From Novosphingobium chloroacetimidivorans (GTDB lineage Bacteria; Pseudomonadota; Alphaproteobacteria; Sphingomonadales; Sphingomonadaceae), in contig NZ_JACHLR010000004.1 in the NCBI RefSeq assembly GCF_014204535.1, forward strand, positions 248,001-312,000: DNA of 64,000 bases. Direction: 5' to 3'. The translations under genes were made by a program, and so were the position numbers. Positions 53,141 to 61,799 of the stretch are shown piece by piece. Position 1 is the first letter of the stretch. Every line of letters begins with the position of its first letter. The notes beneath the pieces were generated by a model. It did no database searches. It had not been told where the DNA came from and saw only the letters and a program-made list of their open reading frames with translations.

Positions 53141-53314
53141 ATGCAATTTCTCAAGAGCCTTCGTTCGGACAAGAAGGGCGCAACCGCCATCGAGTACGGC
53201 CTTATCGCAGCCCTGATCGCCGTCGCTGCGATCACTGCCATGGCCGGACTGGGCAGCTCGTTGACCTCGACGTTCACCAAGACGTCTTCGACCTTGCAGA
53301 ACAACAACGGCTGA
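53141..53314 (+). CDS. Flp/Fap-type IVb pilin
   Basis: A 57-residue pilin with the Flp pattern: a short basic leader (MQFLKSLRSDKKG), then ATAIEYGLIAALIAVAAITAM, with a glycine before the cleavage site and Glu5/Tyr6 of the mature form. A Thr/Ser-rich tail follows. AAAGGAG stands upstream. No tad/cpa assembly or prepilin peptidase genes are in the window, so it would depend on a distant Tad system. Confidence 0.92.
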   Translation: MQFLKSLRSDKKGATAIEYGLIAALIAVAAITAMAGLGSSLTSTFTKTSSTLQNNNG

Positions 53315-53329
53315 TAACAAGCCGTCATA

Positions 53330-53372
53330 GCCGATGCAGGAGGAGGGCCATGGGTCCTCCTCCTGCATCGGC
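53330..53372. terminator. Long hairpin between pilin and SnoaL-like pseudogene
   Basis: A 17-bp perfect stem with a nine-base loop lies directly between the convergent pilin gene and the pseudogene. No T-run follows on either side. It is probably a bidirectional terminator or mRNA 3' stabiliser. Confidence 0.6.
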
Positions 53373-53373
53373 C

Positions 53374-53851
53374 TCAGGCGTCGAACAGTCCTGGCAACAC
53401 TTCGTCGATCATCAGCGTGTACGCACGCAGGCTGAACCGCCGCATACCATCAGGCTTCACCGGAGCGTCGTCGTAGCGGCCCGCCAGCTTGAAGGTGGCG
53501 CCCGATTTCAGGCGCATGATTTCCCATGCGTAGGAGCGGCACCGCGCCGCCTCGCCGGCGATCTCCATCGCTCTCCATCGATCCGATCTCGCCCAGGAAG
53601 GCGACCGACTGCCAATCCTGCCACAAGCCGTCCCATGTCGCGCGCAGCGCTGCGTGGCCGCTGGCGTCGAACAGGTGGCTGGTCCAGCGCCCGTCCGGGG
53701 TGAAGCAGCCGAGCCACTGCTCGCCATCGCCACGCCTCGCCATCGCCACGCCTCGCCATCGCCACGCCTCGCCTCGCCAGCTCGCGTCGGCATAGGTGCC
53801 GTACAACTCGCGGATGGCGAACCAATCCTCGATCCTCCCGGTGAACGTCAT
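53374..53851 (-). pseudogene. SnoaL/NTF2-like protein, frameshifted by a 10-bp tandem duplication
   Basis: The frame from ATG 53851 reads IEDWFAIRELYGTYADASW and CFTPDGRWTSHLF up to FLGEIGSMES. The matching continuation (ARCRSYAWEIMRLKSGATF, LRAYTLMIDEVLP) is in another frame. The switch coincides with a tandem duplication of 10 bases (53562-53571 and 53572-53581), which shifts the frame. The gene also contains three copies of a 16-bp repeat (53722-53769) that adds about 14 residues in frame. The intact family would be a small NTF2-like enzyme or binding protein of about 140 residues. Confidence 0.8.
53722..53769. repeat. Three tandem copies of a 16-bp repeat
   Basis: Three identical copies of CGCCATCGCCACGCCT at 53722, 53738 and 53754 lie inside the SnoaL-like pseudogene. 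Changes in copy number would shift the reading frame, as 16 is not a multiple of three. Confidence 0.93.
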
Positions 53852-53917
53852 GTCCTATCCTCCCGCTTCTTGCGCCGATGGCGCGGCGTCGAGGTGGAGA
53901 GCACAAGGCGGGTGGCG

Positions 53918-54769
53918 TCAGTCCAGCAGCAGTATCGAGATCCGGCGGTTGCGCGGATCGGCCGGGTTGCCGGGGATCAGCAGTTCGCGATCGGCAACGC
54001 CTTCGATGCGGTTGAAGCGCATCTCGCCGATGCCGTCGCGCAGCAGCGCCTGGCGTGTCGCCTCCGCGCGGCCGGCCGAGAGCGACCAGTTGTTGCCCGG
54101 CACGCCATCGCGCCACGGCGTCGCGTCGGTGTGGCCGCGGATCGTCAGCGAGCCCTGGTCGGGCCCCACCGCCTGGGCGATCGCCACCAGCAATGTGCTG
54201 GCGTCGGGTGTCAGCACCGTGGTGCCGAGGCGGAACATCGAGAAGTCGGCATCGTCGACCAGGTCGATCCGCACGCCCTCGGTGGTGTCGACCATGCGCA
54301 CCTGGCGGGCGAGCTTGCGTAGCGCCTCGGTGGACTTGAGCTTCTGCTCCAGCGCCTGCTTGGCACGGGCGGTGCGCTTGATCTTGGTGCCGCCCTCCTT
54401 GGGGCCGCCGGTCGCATCGCGCGGGATCGTGATCGACTTGGTGCCCGTCTGCCCGGCGCGATGCGGATACTTGTCGGCATCCGTCAGCGATGAGCCGCCG
54501 AGCAGGCCCGCGGCCGAGCCGGCGCTGCCGTTCTGGGTCTTCACCAGCGTGGGCGAGAAGTAGTCGGCGATGCCCTTGCGCTGCTTCTCGGTGGTGGCGC
54601 CCAGGATCCACAACAGCAGGAAGAACGCCATCATCGCGGTCACGAAGTCGGCATAGGCGACTTTCCACGCGCCGCCATGGTGCCCGCCGGCAACGATCGT
54701 CACCTTCTTGACGATGATCGGCGCGGGCAGTTCGTTCTTGCCGCGCTTGCTGGCGGGCGCGCTGGCCAT
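53918..54769 (-). CDS. motB: Flagellar stator protein MotB
   Basis: A 283-residue MotB. After a basic N-terminus (VKKVTIV) comes the membrane segment with the proton-carrying aspartate D41 (AYADFVTAMMAFFLLLWI). A plug region follows, then the OmpA-like peptidoglycan-binding domain (LTIRGHTDATPW, NRRISILLL). The ATG at 54769 lies next to the motA stop. Confidence 0.94.
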   Translation of the reverse strand: MASAPASKRGKNELPAPIIVKKVTIVAGGHHGGAWKVAYADFVTAMMAFFLLLWILGATTEKQRKGIADYFSPTLVKTQNGSAGSAAGLLGGSSLTDADKYPHRAGQTGTKSITIPRDATGGPKEGGTKIKRTARAKQALEQKLKSTEALRKLARQVRMVDTTEGVRIDLVDDADFSMFRLGTTVLTPDASTLLVAIAQAVGPDQGSLTIRGHTDATPWRDGVPGNNWSLSAGRAEATRQALLRDGIGEMRFNRIEGVADRELLIPGNPADPRNRRISILLLD

Positions 54770-54770
54770 C

Positions 54771-55634
54771 TTAGCGGGCCCGCATCGCGTCGAGCAGTTC
54801 GGACAGGCCGGGGCGGAACGCATGGCCCAGGCCCGAGCGCGCGCTTTCCACGACCAGCGGCTGCGGCCAGCCGTGCAGGCTTGCGATCACCACTTGCTTC
54901 ACGGCGTGGAAGATCATCTCGTCCTGCTCGACGATCTGCTTCAGGCGGCCGGCCATCGGCGCAACGATCCCGTAAGCCAGCAGCACGCCCATGAAGGTGC
55001 CGACCAGCGCCGAGCCGATCATGCCGCCCAGGATCGAGGGCGGCTTGTCGATCGAGCCCATCGTCTTCACCACGCCGAGCACGGCGGCGACGATGCCCAG
55101 CGCGGGAAGCGCGTCGGCCAGGGTCTGCAGCGCGTGCTGCGGCTCGTGCATCTCGTGGAAGGTGGTCTTCATCGCATTGTCCATCACCTCTTCGACCGCA
55201 TGGGTCTCGAGCGTGCCGGAGGAGACGACGATCAGGGTCAGGGTGTCGCAGATCAGCGCGATCAGCGGCTTGTTGGCCAGCAGGCGCGGGAACTCGGCGA
55301 AGAGGGAGGAGGACTGCGGATCGGTGACGTGCGATTCCAGCGCGACCGGGCCTTCGGCGCGCAGCAGCTTCATCAGCCGGCTGACCAGCACGATCGCGTC
55401 GATGTGGTCCTGCTTGTTGTGCTTGGGGCCCTTGAAGATCTTGGCGAACGAGCCGCCCAGGCCCTTCAGCTCATGCATCGAGTTGCCGGTGACGATGGCG
55501 CCCAGCGCGGCGCCGCCGATGATCAGCATCTCGTGCGGGATGGCGTGCATGACCGGGCCAAGCGCACCGCCGGTGAGGGCGAAGCCGCCGAACACCATCA
55601 CCAGCAGGATGACTACACCAACTGCAGCAAACAT
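54771..55634 (-). CDS. motA: Flagellar stator protein MotA
   Basis: A 287-residue MotA with four membrane segments, two near the N-terminus and two at about 170-225 (PALGIVAAVLGVVKTMGSID, LVGTFMGVLLAYGIVAPMAG). The cytoplasmic loop that contacts FliG lies between. It forms the stator with MotB, encoded next. Confidence 0.95.
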   Translation of the reverse strand: MFAAVGVVILLVMVFGGFALTGGALGPVMHAIPHEMLIIGGAALGAIVTGNSMHELKGLGGSFAKIFKGPKHNKQDHIDAIVLVSRLMKLLRAEGPVALESHVTDPQSSSLFAEFPRLLANKPLIALICDTLTLIVVSSGTLETHAVEEVMDNAMKTTFHEMHEPQHALQTLADALPALGIVAAVLGVVKTMGSIDKPPSILGGMIGSALVGTFMGVLLAYGIVAPMAGRLKQIVEQDEMIFHAVKQVVIASLHGWPQPLVVESARSGLGHAFRPGLSELLDAMRAR

Positions 55635-55658
55635 GGCTTCGTTACCTTAGAAAGTGCG

Positions 55659-56582
55659 TCAGTTGAGCTGGTTGAACAGGCTGAGTTGCGAAAGCTTGGT
55701 GAAGCTGGCCTGGCTGGCCTGGAGCACCACCAACATCTCCTGCAGCCTTGCAATCGAGCTTGCGGGATCGATGCCCCCGATGTCGGCTTCTTCGCCGGCG
55801 CGCAGTTCGGCAAGGTTGCTGCGCCGATCGCTGGTGAGCTCGATCCAGGCGAGGCGAGAGCCGACCACGGTCTGGCCGGTGCTCACCGTGTCGAGGCCGG
55901 TCGATAGCGCGTCGAGCGTCTTGTTGGCCACGGCCGCGGCGTCGGCGCCGCCGGCCTGGAGCGTGTCGGACAGCGACTTGACCACCGCCATCAGGTCGGT
56001 GTCCACGCCACCGACCTTGAAGTTCAGGAACTCGGGCCCCGTCATCGAGCGGGTGACGGTCTGCCCATCGCCCAGCGGCAGGTCGCCGCTGCTGCTGGTG
56101 CCGGCATAGACCGCGTTGCCCGAAGCATCGAGCGTGTAGGCCATCGTGGCGTTCTCGCCGCCGAACAGCGCGTTGCCGTTGGAATCGCGCGTATTGGCAA
56201 GTCCCACGAGCGTGCCGTGGATCGCCGCCAGTTCCTTGCCGATGCTGGCGCGCTGGTCGGCGCTGAGCGTGCCGTTCGCCGCCTGCGTCGCCAGTTCCTT
56301 GGCGCGTGCGATCGCGGTGGTGATGTCCGACATCGTCGAGTCGGCGATGGTGAGGTCCGATGTCGCGCGGTTGGCGTTGGTGGTGTCGATCTTGGCCAGG
56401 GCGTCCGAGCGGGCCAGCGTGCGCAGGCGCGAGGCGGCGACCGGATCGTCCGAGGAGCGCGCCAGGCGCGATTGGCTGCCGATCTGCGACTGGATCTTCT
56501 CGGTCTGCTTGCGCAGCGCCGTCATGTCGCTGCGGGCGCGGTCGAAGAAGGCGCTGGTGCTGTTGGTTGTCAGGATGGTCAT
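55659..56582 (-). CDS. flgL: Flagellar hook-filament junction protein FlgL
   Basis: A 307-residue HAP3 with flagellin-like ends (LRKQTEKIQSQIGSQSRLARSSDDPVAASR; LQEMLVVLQASQASFTKLSQ). It sits between FlgK and the filament. It follows flgK by seven bases. Confidence 0.92.
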   Translation of the reverse strand: MTILTTNSTSAFFDRARSDMTALRKQTEKIQSQIGSQSRLARSSDDPVAASRLRTLARSDALAKIDTTNANRATSDLTIADSTMSDITTAIARAKELATQAANGTLSADQRASIGKELAAIHGTLVGLANTRDSNGNALFGGENATMAYTLDASGNAVYAGTSSSGDLPLGDGQTVTRSMTGPEFLNFKVGGVDTDLMAVVKSLSDTLQAGGADAAAVANKTLDALSTGLDTVSTGQTVVGSRLAWIELTSDRRSNLAELRAGEEADIGGIDPASSIARLQEMLVVLQASQASFTKLSQLSLFNQLN

Positions 56583-56589
56583 GATGGCC

Positions 56590-57927
56590 TCAGCGGATGC
56601 CCAGGAGCGTGTCGAACAGATCGTTGGCGACTTGCATGATGCGGCCCGAGGCCTGGAACGCCTGCTGGTAGCGCACCAGGTTCACCGCTTCCTGGTCGAG
56701 ATCGACGCCGGCCTGCGTCTGCAGCGCGATGCTGGCGCTATCGGCGATGGAGATCAGGGCGTCGCGGGTCACGGTCCGGCCGGCAACGGCGCTGGAGATG
56801 TCGAACAAGGCGGCGTCGAGCCCGCCCGAAGGATTGGCGGCGCTGAGTGCCGTGCGCAAGGCGTTCAGGTTGCCGACGTCGCGGCTACCGGCGGCGGCGC
56901 CGGCCGGGGCGGTGGCAATCTGGCTGCCGCTGGTGGCGACCACTGCGATGTCGGCGGCCTTGGTGCCCGAGAAGATCGGCTGGCCGGCCGCACCGGCAAG
57001 GTCCACGCCCGAAGCCTGCGCGGCATTGACGGTGGCGATGATGCCGGCGGCGACCGCATCGACCTTGCCGCGTGTCTCGGCGACCTGGACGAGCGCTTGC
57101 GCCTTGCCGGCGAGCGCTCCCGAAGCGGGAGCGACGGCGGTGCCGGCCAGGGTGAAGCCGACCGTGCCATCTGCCGCGGTCTGCATCGCCAGCGCGCCGA
57201 CCGCTTGGCCCGAGACCAGCTGCGGGCCGGTGCTGCCGCCCAGGCGCACTTCGACGGTCTTGTCGGACGAGAACACGGTGGTGACGTCGACTTGCGAGCT
57301 CAGCTTCTGCAGCAGCGAGTCGCGCTGGTCGAGCAAGGTGGACTGGTCGCTGGAGGCATCCGCCGCGCGGCTGAGGCGGGCGTTGACCCGCGCGAGCTCG
57401 CCGGCGAGCAGGTTCACCTGGTCGACGCCGTCCTGCGCTTCGAAGCGAAGTCCTTCGCCGGCTGCGTCCAGGCTCTTGGAAGTGACGTTGAAGGTGCTCG
57501 CCAGGGTGCGCGCGCTTTCCAGCGCGGACGCGCGCAGCGAGCCATCGGTCGGGTCGGAAACCAGCTGCTGCAGCGAGCCTTCGAACGCCACCGACGCTTC
57601 GTACAGGCCGCTTTGCTCCACGGCCGATTCGATGTTCTCCAGGCCCTGGACCTCGGCGCTGGCGCGAGCCGCGTCCGAGCCGGTACGGCGCACTTCGGCC
57701 TGGCGGAACAAGTCCGCATTGCGCGCGATGCCGGCGACACGCACGCCCGACAGGCTGATGCTGGCCGTGCCGCTGAGCGTGCTCGTCGCCGAAACCTCGG
57801 ACAGCGACACCGACCGGCGCACATAGCCTTCGGACGAGGCGTTGGCGATGTTCTGCGCGGTGACGTCGAGCGCGGCGCGGGCAGCGCGGGTGCCGCTGCG
57901 GGCAATGGCAAGGAGATCGCTAGCCAT
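56590..57927 (-). CDS. flgK: Flagellar hook-filament junction protein FlgK
   Basis: A 445-residue HAP1. The rod-type start (RAALDVTAQNIANASSEGYVRR) and end (INLVRYQQAFQASGRIMQVAND region, VNLVRYQQAFQASGRIMQV) are conserved. The central region is shorter than in E. coli (547 residues). Confidence 0.93.
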   Translation of the reverse strand: MASDLLAIARSGTRAARAALDVTAQNIANASSEGYVRRSVSLSEVSATSTLSGTASISLSGVRVAGIARNADLFRQAEVRRTGSDAARASAEVQGLENIESAVEQSGLYEASVAFEGSLQQLVSDPTDGSLRASALESARTLASTFNVTSKSLDAAGEGLRFEAQDGVDQVNLLAGELARVNARLSRAADASSDQSTLLDQRDSLLQKLSSQVDVTTVFSSDKTVEVRLGGSTGPQLVSGQAVGALAMQTAADGTVGFTLAGTAVAPASGALAGKAQALVQVAETRGKVDAVAAGIIATVNAAQASGVDLAGAAGQPIFSGTKAADIAVVATSGSQIATAPAGAAAGSRDVGNLNALRTALSAANPSGGLDAALFDISSAVAGRTVTRDALISIADSASIALQTQAGVDLDQEAVNLVRYQQAFQASGRIMQVANDLFDTLLGIR

Positions 57928-57930
57928 GGC

Positions 57931-58269
57931 TTACTTCGCCTTCGCGCCAGTCGGCTGCTGCTGAAGCGCGGCTTGGGTGGAGGGCAACAGCCTTGCCACT
58001 TGCGCCTCGATCTTGGCCGCAAAGCCGAGCGCGCCGGTCTGCGCGGTAATGTCGGCGAACTGGTTGTCCTGCATCTCGCGGAAGGTATCGAGCGCCTGGC
58101 CGCCGAACAGGTCCTCGCCGCCGAAGTCGGCCTTGCGCGCGGCGCTGAGCATCTGGCGCACGAACACCGCTTCGAACTGCTTGGCCGCCGCCGACAGCTT
58201 CTCGCGATCGGTCGCGTTCCCGGCGATGAGCTTCGTCGAAGCGAGGTTGGTAGTGGAAACGCTCGTCAT
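57931..58269 (-). CDS. flgJ: FlgJ-type rod-binding protein without muramidase domain
   Basis: A 112-residue protein equal to the N-terminal rod-binding half of FlgJ (AAKQFEAVFVRQMLSAARK, LFGGQALDTFREMQDNQFA). The C-terminal glucosaminidase half of E. coli FlgJ is absent, as in many alphaproteobacteria. The ATG overlaps the flgI stop by four bases. Confidence 0.88.
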   Translation of the reverse strand: MTSVSTTNLASTKLIAGNATDREKLSAAAKQFEAVFVRQMLSAARKADFGGEDLFGGQALDTFREMQDNQFADITAQTGALGFAAKIEAQVARLLPSTQAALQQQPTGAKAK

Positions 58270-59369
58270 ATCACCACCATCTCCGCCTTGAGCGCGCCCG
58301 CCTGCTTCAGCGCTTCCAGGATCGCGACGAGGTCGGACGGGGTCACGCCCAGCATGTTGAGCGCGTCGACGATCTTGCTGAGCGAAGCGCCCGGCTGGAA
58401 CATCATGACCTTGCGGTCTTCTTCCTCGACGCTGATCTTGGAATTCTGCTCCACCGCCGTGCGGCCGCGGCTGAACGGGGCGGGTTGGACCACCGTGGGC
58501 TTCTCGTCGATGCGCACCACCAGCTTGCCGTGGCTGATCGCCGCCGGCGCGACGCGCACCGCGTTGTTGATGACGACGGTGCCGGTGCGGCTGTTGACGA
58601 TGACGCGGGCAGGGGTCTCGGCCGGGCTGACGTCGATCATCTCGATCGCGGCCATCAGGCTGGCGCGGGTGTCTGCGTCGGGCGGCAGGCGCAGCGCCAG
58701 GCTGACACCGTCGGTGATCGTCGCAGTGCCCGGCAGCTTGCGGTTGATCGCGTCGCGCACGCGGCTGGCGGTGAGGAAATCGGCGGTGAACAGGTTCCAG
58801 CTGAGATCGGCGCCGTTGTCGAACCCGGTCGCGACCGCGCGTTCTACCGAGGCGCCGTCCGAGATGCGGCCCACGGTCGGGATGTTGATGGTGACGTTGG
58901 AGCCGTCCTTGCCGCCCACGTCCAGGCCGCCCACGGCGAGGTTGCCCTGCGCCATGGCGTAGATCTGGCCGTCGGCACCATAGAGCGGCGTCATGATGAG
59001 CGCGCCGCCGCGCAGGGACTTGGCCTTGCCGATCGTGGACACGGTCACGTCGATGCGCTGGCCGGGCTTGGCGAAGGCCGGCAGGTCGGCGGTGATCATC
59101 ACCGCGGCGGCGTTCTTGAGCCCGGGCTGCACGCCGGGGGGGAGTGTCAGGCCCATGCGGCCGGAAACGCCCTTCATCGCCTGCGTGACGTAGGCGAGGT
59201 TGTCGTCGCCGGTGCCGGGCAGGCCGACGACGATGCCGTAGCCGGTCAGCTGGTTGGAGCGCACGCCCTGGAACTGGCCCAGGTCGCGGACGCGCTCGGC
59301 ATGAGCGGGCACGATGGCCAGCATCGAGCTGAGAAGCACGCCGGCGAGAATGTGGAAGAGCGTGCGCAT
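58266..59369 (-). CDS. flgI: Flagellar P-ring protein FlgI
   Basis: A 367-residue periplasmic P-ring protein. The signal peptide (MRTLFHILAGVLLSSMLAIV, then PAHA) is followed by the strongly conserved NQLTGYGIVVGLPGTGDD. The ATG at 59369 gives the expected length. Confidence 0.95.
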   Translation of the reverse strand: MRTLFHILAGVLLSSMLAIVPAHAERVRDLGQFQGVRSNQLTGYGIVVGLPGTGDDNLAYVTQAMKGVSGRMGLTLPPGVQPGLKNAAAVMITADLPAFAKPGQRIDVTVSTIGKAKSLRGGALIMTPLYGADGQIYAMAQGNLAVGGLDVGGKDGSNVTINIPTVGRISDGASVERAVATGFDNGADLSWNLFTADFLTASRVRDAINRKLPGTATITDGVSLALRLPPDADTRASLMAAIEMIDVSPAETPARVIVNSRTGTVVINNAVRVAPAAISHGKLVVRIDEKPTVVQPAPFSRGRTAVEQNSKISVEEEDRKVMMFQPGASLSKIVDALNMLGVTPSDLVAILEALKQAGALKAEMVVI

Positions 59370-59371
59370 CG

Positions 59372-60043
59372 TCAGAACGGCGAAATGATGTTGAAGAACC
59401 GGCCCAGCCAGCCCTGCTTGCTTGCGCGCTGCAGGGCGCCCTTGCCCGAGTATTCCATGCGGGCATCGGCGATGCGCGTGGAGAGCACGATGTTGTCCGC
59501 GTCGATGTCGACGAGGCGCACGATGCCGGAGAACCGCACCCATTCGTCGCCTTGACTGAGCATCATCTGCTTTTCACCTCTGACCAGTGCAGTGCCGTTC
59601 GGCCGGACTTCGGCGATGGTCACTGCGAGCGTCGACGAAAGGCTGCTCGTCTGCCCCGCATTGCCCTGACCATTGAACGTCGAGGACGAGGACGCATTAA
59701 GGGCATTAGGGTTAAGAAACGATAACGGTCCCTTTGAGGGCGGCGTGATCGAGGCGTCTCCGCCCTTGTTACTTTTGGAATTTACCGACTTCGACGCGGT
59801 GGTGCTCTCGACCAGGCGGATCGTCACCGGATCGCCGATGCGGCGCGCGCGATTGCCCTCGTAGAGGGCGGCATAGCCATAGCTCGCCTGGAAGATCGAG
59901 CCGTTCGCCGGCAGCGGCGCGGCTTCGACGGGAAGGGTCGGCTCGAAGCCCGAAGGCCTGGGCGCCTTCCTGGCGGCCGCGGGGTCGGGCAGGGCAGCGC
60001 TGATCGCGGCGGCGGCAGCGATGGCGCCGGCTGCGCGCAACAT
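59372..60043 (-). CDS. flgH: Flagellar L-ring protein FlgH lacking a lipobox cysteine
   Basis: A 223-residue FlgH from ATG 60043, which has GAGG five bases upstream, the normal length and a signal peptide (LRAAGAIAAAAAISAALP). The L-ring region (GDPVTIRLVESTTASKSVNS, FSGIVRLVDIDADNIVLSTR) is clear. The whole protein has no cysteine, so it cannot be lipidated as FlgH usually is. The frame remains open to a GTG at 60241 that overlaps the flgG stop; that reading would add 66 residues, mostly REP-encoded. Confidence 0.87.
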   Translation of the reverse strand: MLRAAGAIAAAAAISAALPDPAAARKAPRPSGFEPTLPVEAAPLPANGSIFQASYGYAALYEGNRARRIGDPVTIRLVESTTASKSVNSKSNKGGDASITPPSKGPLSFLNPNALNASSSSTFNGQGNAGQTSSLSSTLAVTIAEVRPNGTALVRGEKQMMLSQGDEWVRFSGIVRLVDIDADNIVLSTRIADARMEYSGKGALQRASKQGWLGRFFNIISPF

Positions 60044-60118
60044 CTGCCTCAAGCCGGCTACACCCGGCCCCCTCGTCGTCACTCCCGAGCCCCTCATCGT
60101 CGTCCCCGAGCCCTTCTT

Positions 60119-60208
60119 CGTCATCCCCGCGTAAGCGGGGATCCCGCTTTTCTTCTCGCCCATATGCGGAGCGAAGAGCAGCGGGGCCCCCGTCTTCGCG
60201 GGGGCGAC
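60119..60208. repeat. REP-like doublet between flgG and flgH
   Basis: Arms of the ATCCCCGCGTAAGCGGGGAT and CCCCCGTCTTCGCGGGGG type face each other, about 90 bases overall. It is the same family as in fliP. It lies in the open leader frame of flgH and reads through as VAPAKTGAP...SGIPAYAGMTKK. Confidence 0.88.
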
Positions 60209-60237
60209 GGGGTGTTGGGGGTTTGCTTGCATCACCG

Positions 60238-61026
60238 TCACAGCGTCTGGTTCGCGTTGCGCAGCATCTCGTCGACCGAGGAGATCATCTTGGAGTTGAT
60301 CTCGTAGGCGCGCTGGGTCTCGATCATGTCCACCATCTCCTCGACGATGTTGACGTTCGAGCCTTCGAGCATGCCCTGGCGGATGTGGCCGCGGCCTTCC
60401 TCGCCGGCGATGCCGATCTGCGCGGGGCCGGACGCGCTGGTTTCCATCAGGAAGTTGTCCGAAGCGGCCTGAAGGCCCGCCGGATTGGTGAAGCTGGCGA
60501 TGGTGATCTGGCCCAGGTCCTGCGACTCGGTCTGGCCGGTGACGGTGGCCGAGACGGTGCCGTCCTGGCTGATCGTGATCGAAGTGGTGCCCTGCGGCAC
60601 GTTGATCGGCGGCTGCAGCGGATAGCCCTGCGTGGTCACCACCTGGCCATCCTGCGTCAGCGAGAAGTTGCCGGCGCGCGTGTAGCCGAGCTGGCCGCCG
60701 GGCAGCTGCACCTGGAAGTAGCCGTCGCCGTCGAGCGCCATGTCGTAGGAGCGGTCGGTCGTCTCCAGCGTGCCTTGCGTCTCGATCCGCGTGGTCGACT
60801 GGATGCCGACGCCGGTGCCCAGGTTCAGGCCGTTGGCATAGGCGGTCTCGGTCGAGGACTGCGCGCCGGCGACGCGGGCGTTCTGGTAGGCCAGCGTCGC
60901 GAAGTTGGCGCGGTCGCGCTTGAAGCCGGTGGTGGAGACGTTCGCCAGGTTGTTGGCGATGACCCGCATGCGCTGGTCCTGGGCTTCCAGGCCGGTGCGG
61001 GCGACGTGCAGGGCGGAGGTAGGCAT
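60238..61026 (-). CDS. flgG: Flagellar distal rod protein FlgG
   Basis: A 262-residue rod protein, the usual length. N-terminal LEAQDQRMRVIANNLANVSTTGFKR-type motif and the C-terminal NIVEEMVDMIETQRAYEINS are conserved. It follows flgF by 18 bases. Confidence 0.96.
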   Translation of the reverse strand: MPTSALHVARTGLEAQDQRMRVIANNLANVSTTGFKRDRANFATLAYQNARVAGAQSSTETAYANGLNLGTGVGIQSTTRIETQGTLETTDRSYDMALDGDGYFQVQLPGGQLGYTRAGNFSLTQDGQVVTTQGYPLQPPINVPQGTTSITISQDGTVSATVTGQTESQDLGQITIASFTNPAGLQAASDNFLMETSASGPAQIGIAGEEGRGHIRQGMLEGSNVNIVEEMVDMIETQRAYEINSKMISSVDEMLRNANQTL

Positions 61027-61044
61027 GAGTCGTGCTTCCTTGCG

Positions 61045-61785
61045 TTAATCGAGGCGCATCAGGCGCGAGGAGCCTTCGTCGAGCTCCTTGGCGGTCGAGA
61101 CGAGCTTGGTGCGCATGTCGAACAGACGCTGCGCCTCGATCATGTCGACCAGGACTTGGGATGAATTGACGTTCGACTGCTCGACCGACTCTGGGATGAC
61201 CTTCGCGTTGTCGTCCACCGGCAGCACGCCGCCGCCGGGGACGCGGAATACGCCGGCGAGATCCTTCTCCAGCGGCGAGCCCTTGGTGCTCACCAGCTTG
61301 AGCCGGTCGATGCGCTGCGGTTCCTGCTCGGGTTGCGCCGGGTCGGTGATCAGCACCGAGCCGTCCTGTGCGATCGAGACCATGGAGCCGGGTGGCACCA
61401 TCAGCGGCCCGTTCTCGCCCAGCACCGGCAGGCCCTCGCCGTTCTCGACCACGCCGGTGATCGAGACGGTGAGGTCGCCGCGGCGGGTGTAGCCCTCGTT
61501 GCCACCGACCGACTGGACCGCCAGCATCGTGTCGCCGGTCATGGCGACGTCGAGCGGGCGACCGGTCTGGACGATCGCGCCTTCCTTCATGGAGGCGCCC
61601 TTGACCTCGGACCGGTTCATCGCCCGTACGTCCAGTTGCGGACCGTCGAGCGTGACGGTCTCGGCGCGCAGCACTTCGGCCTTGAAGCCGATGGTCTGCG
61701 AATTGGCCATGTTGCTGGCGATCATGCGTTCCCGCACCATCGACGCGTTCATGCCCGAGACGGCGGTGTAGACGAGCCGGTCCAT
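61045..61785 (-). CDS. flgF: Flagellar proximal rod protein FlgF
   Basis: A 246-residue rod protein (SGMNASMVRERMIASNMANS at the start; VLVDMIEAQRLFDMRTKLV at the end). It lies between flgE and flgG, as usual. Confidence 0.93.
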   Translation of the reverse strand: MDRLVYTAVSGMNASMVRERMIASNMANSQTIGFKAEVLRAETVTLDGPQLDVRAMNRSEVKGASMKEGAIVQTGRPLDVAMTGDTMLAVQSVGGNEGYTRRGDLTVSITGVVENGEGLPVLGENGPLMVPPGSMVSIAQDGSVLITDPAQPEQEPQRIDRLKLVSTKGSPLEKDLAGVFRVPGGGVLPVDDNAKVIPESVEQSNVNSSQVLVDMIEAQRLFDMRTKLVSTAKELDEGSSRLMRLD

Positions 61786-61799
61786 CGGTCAGTCAGCTC

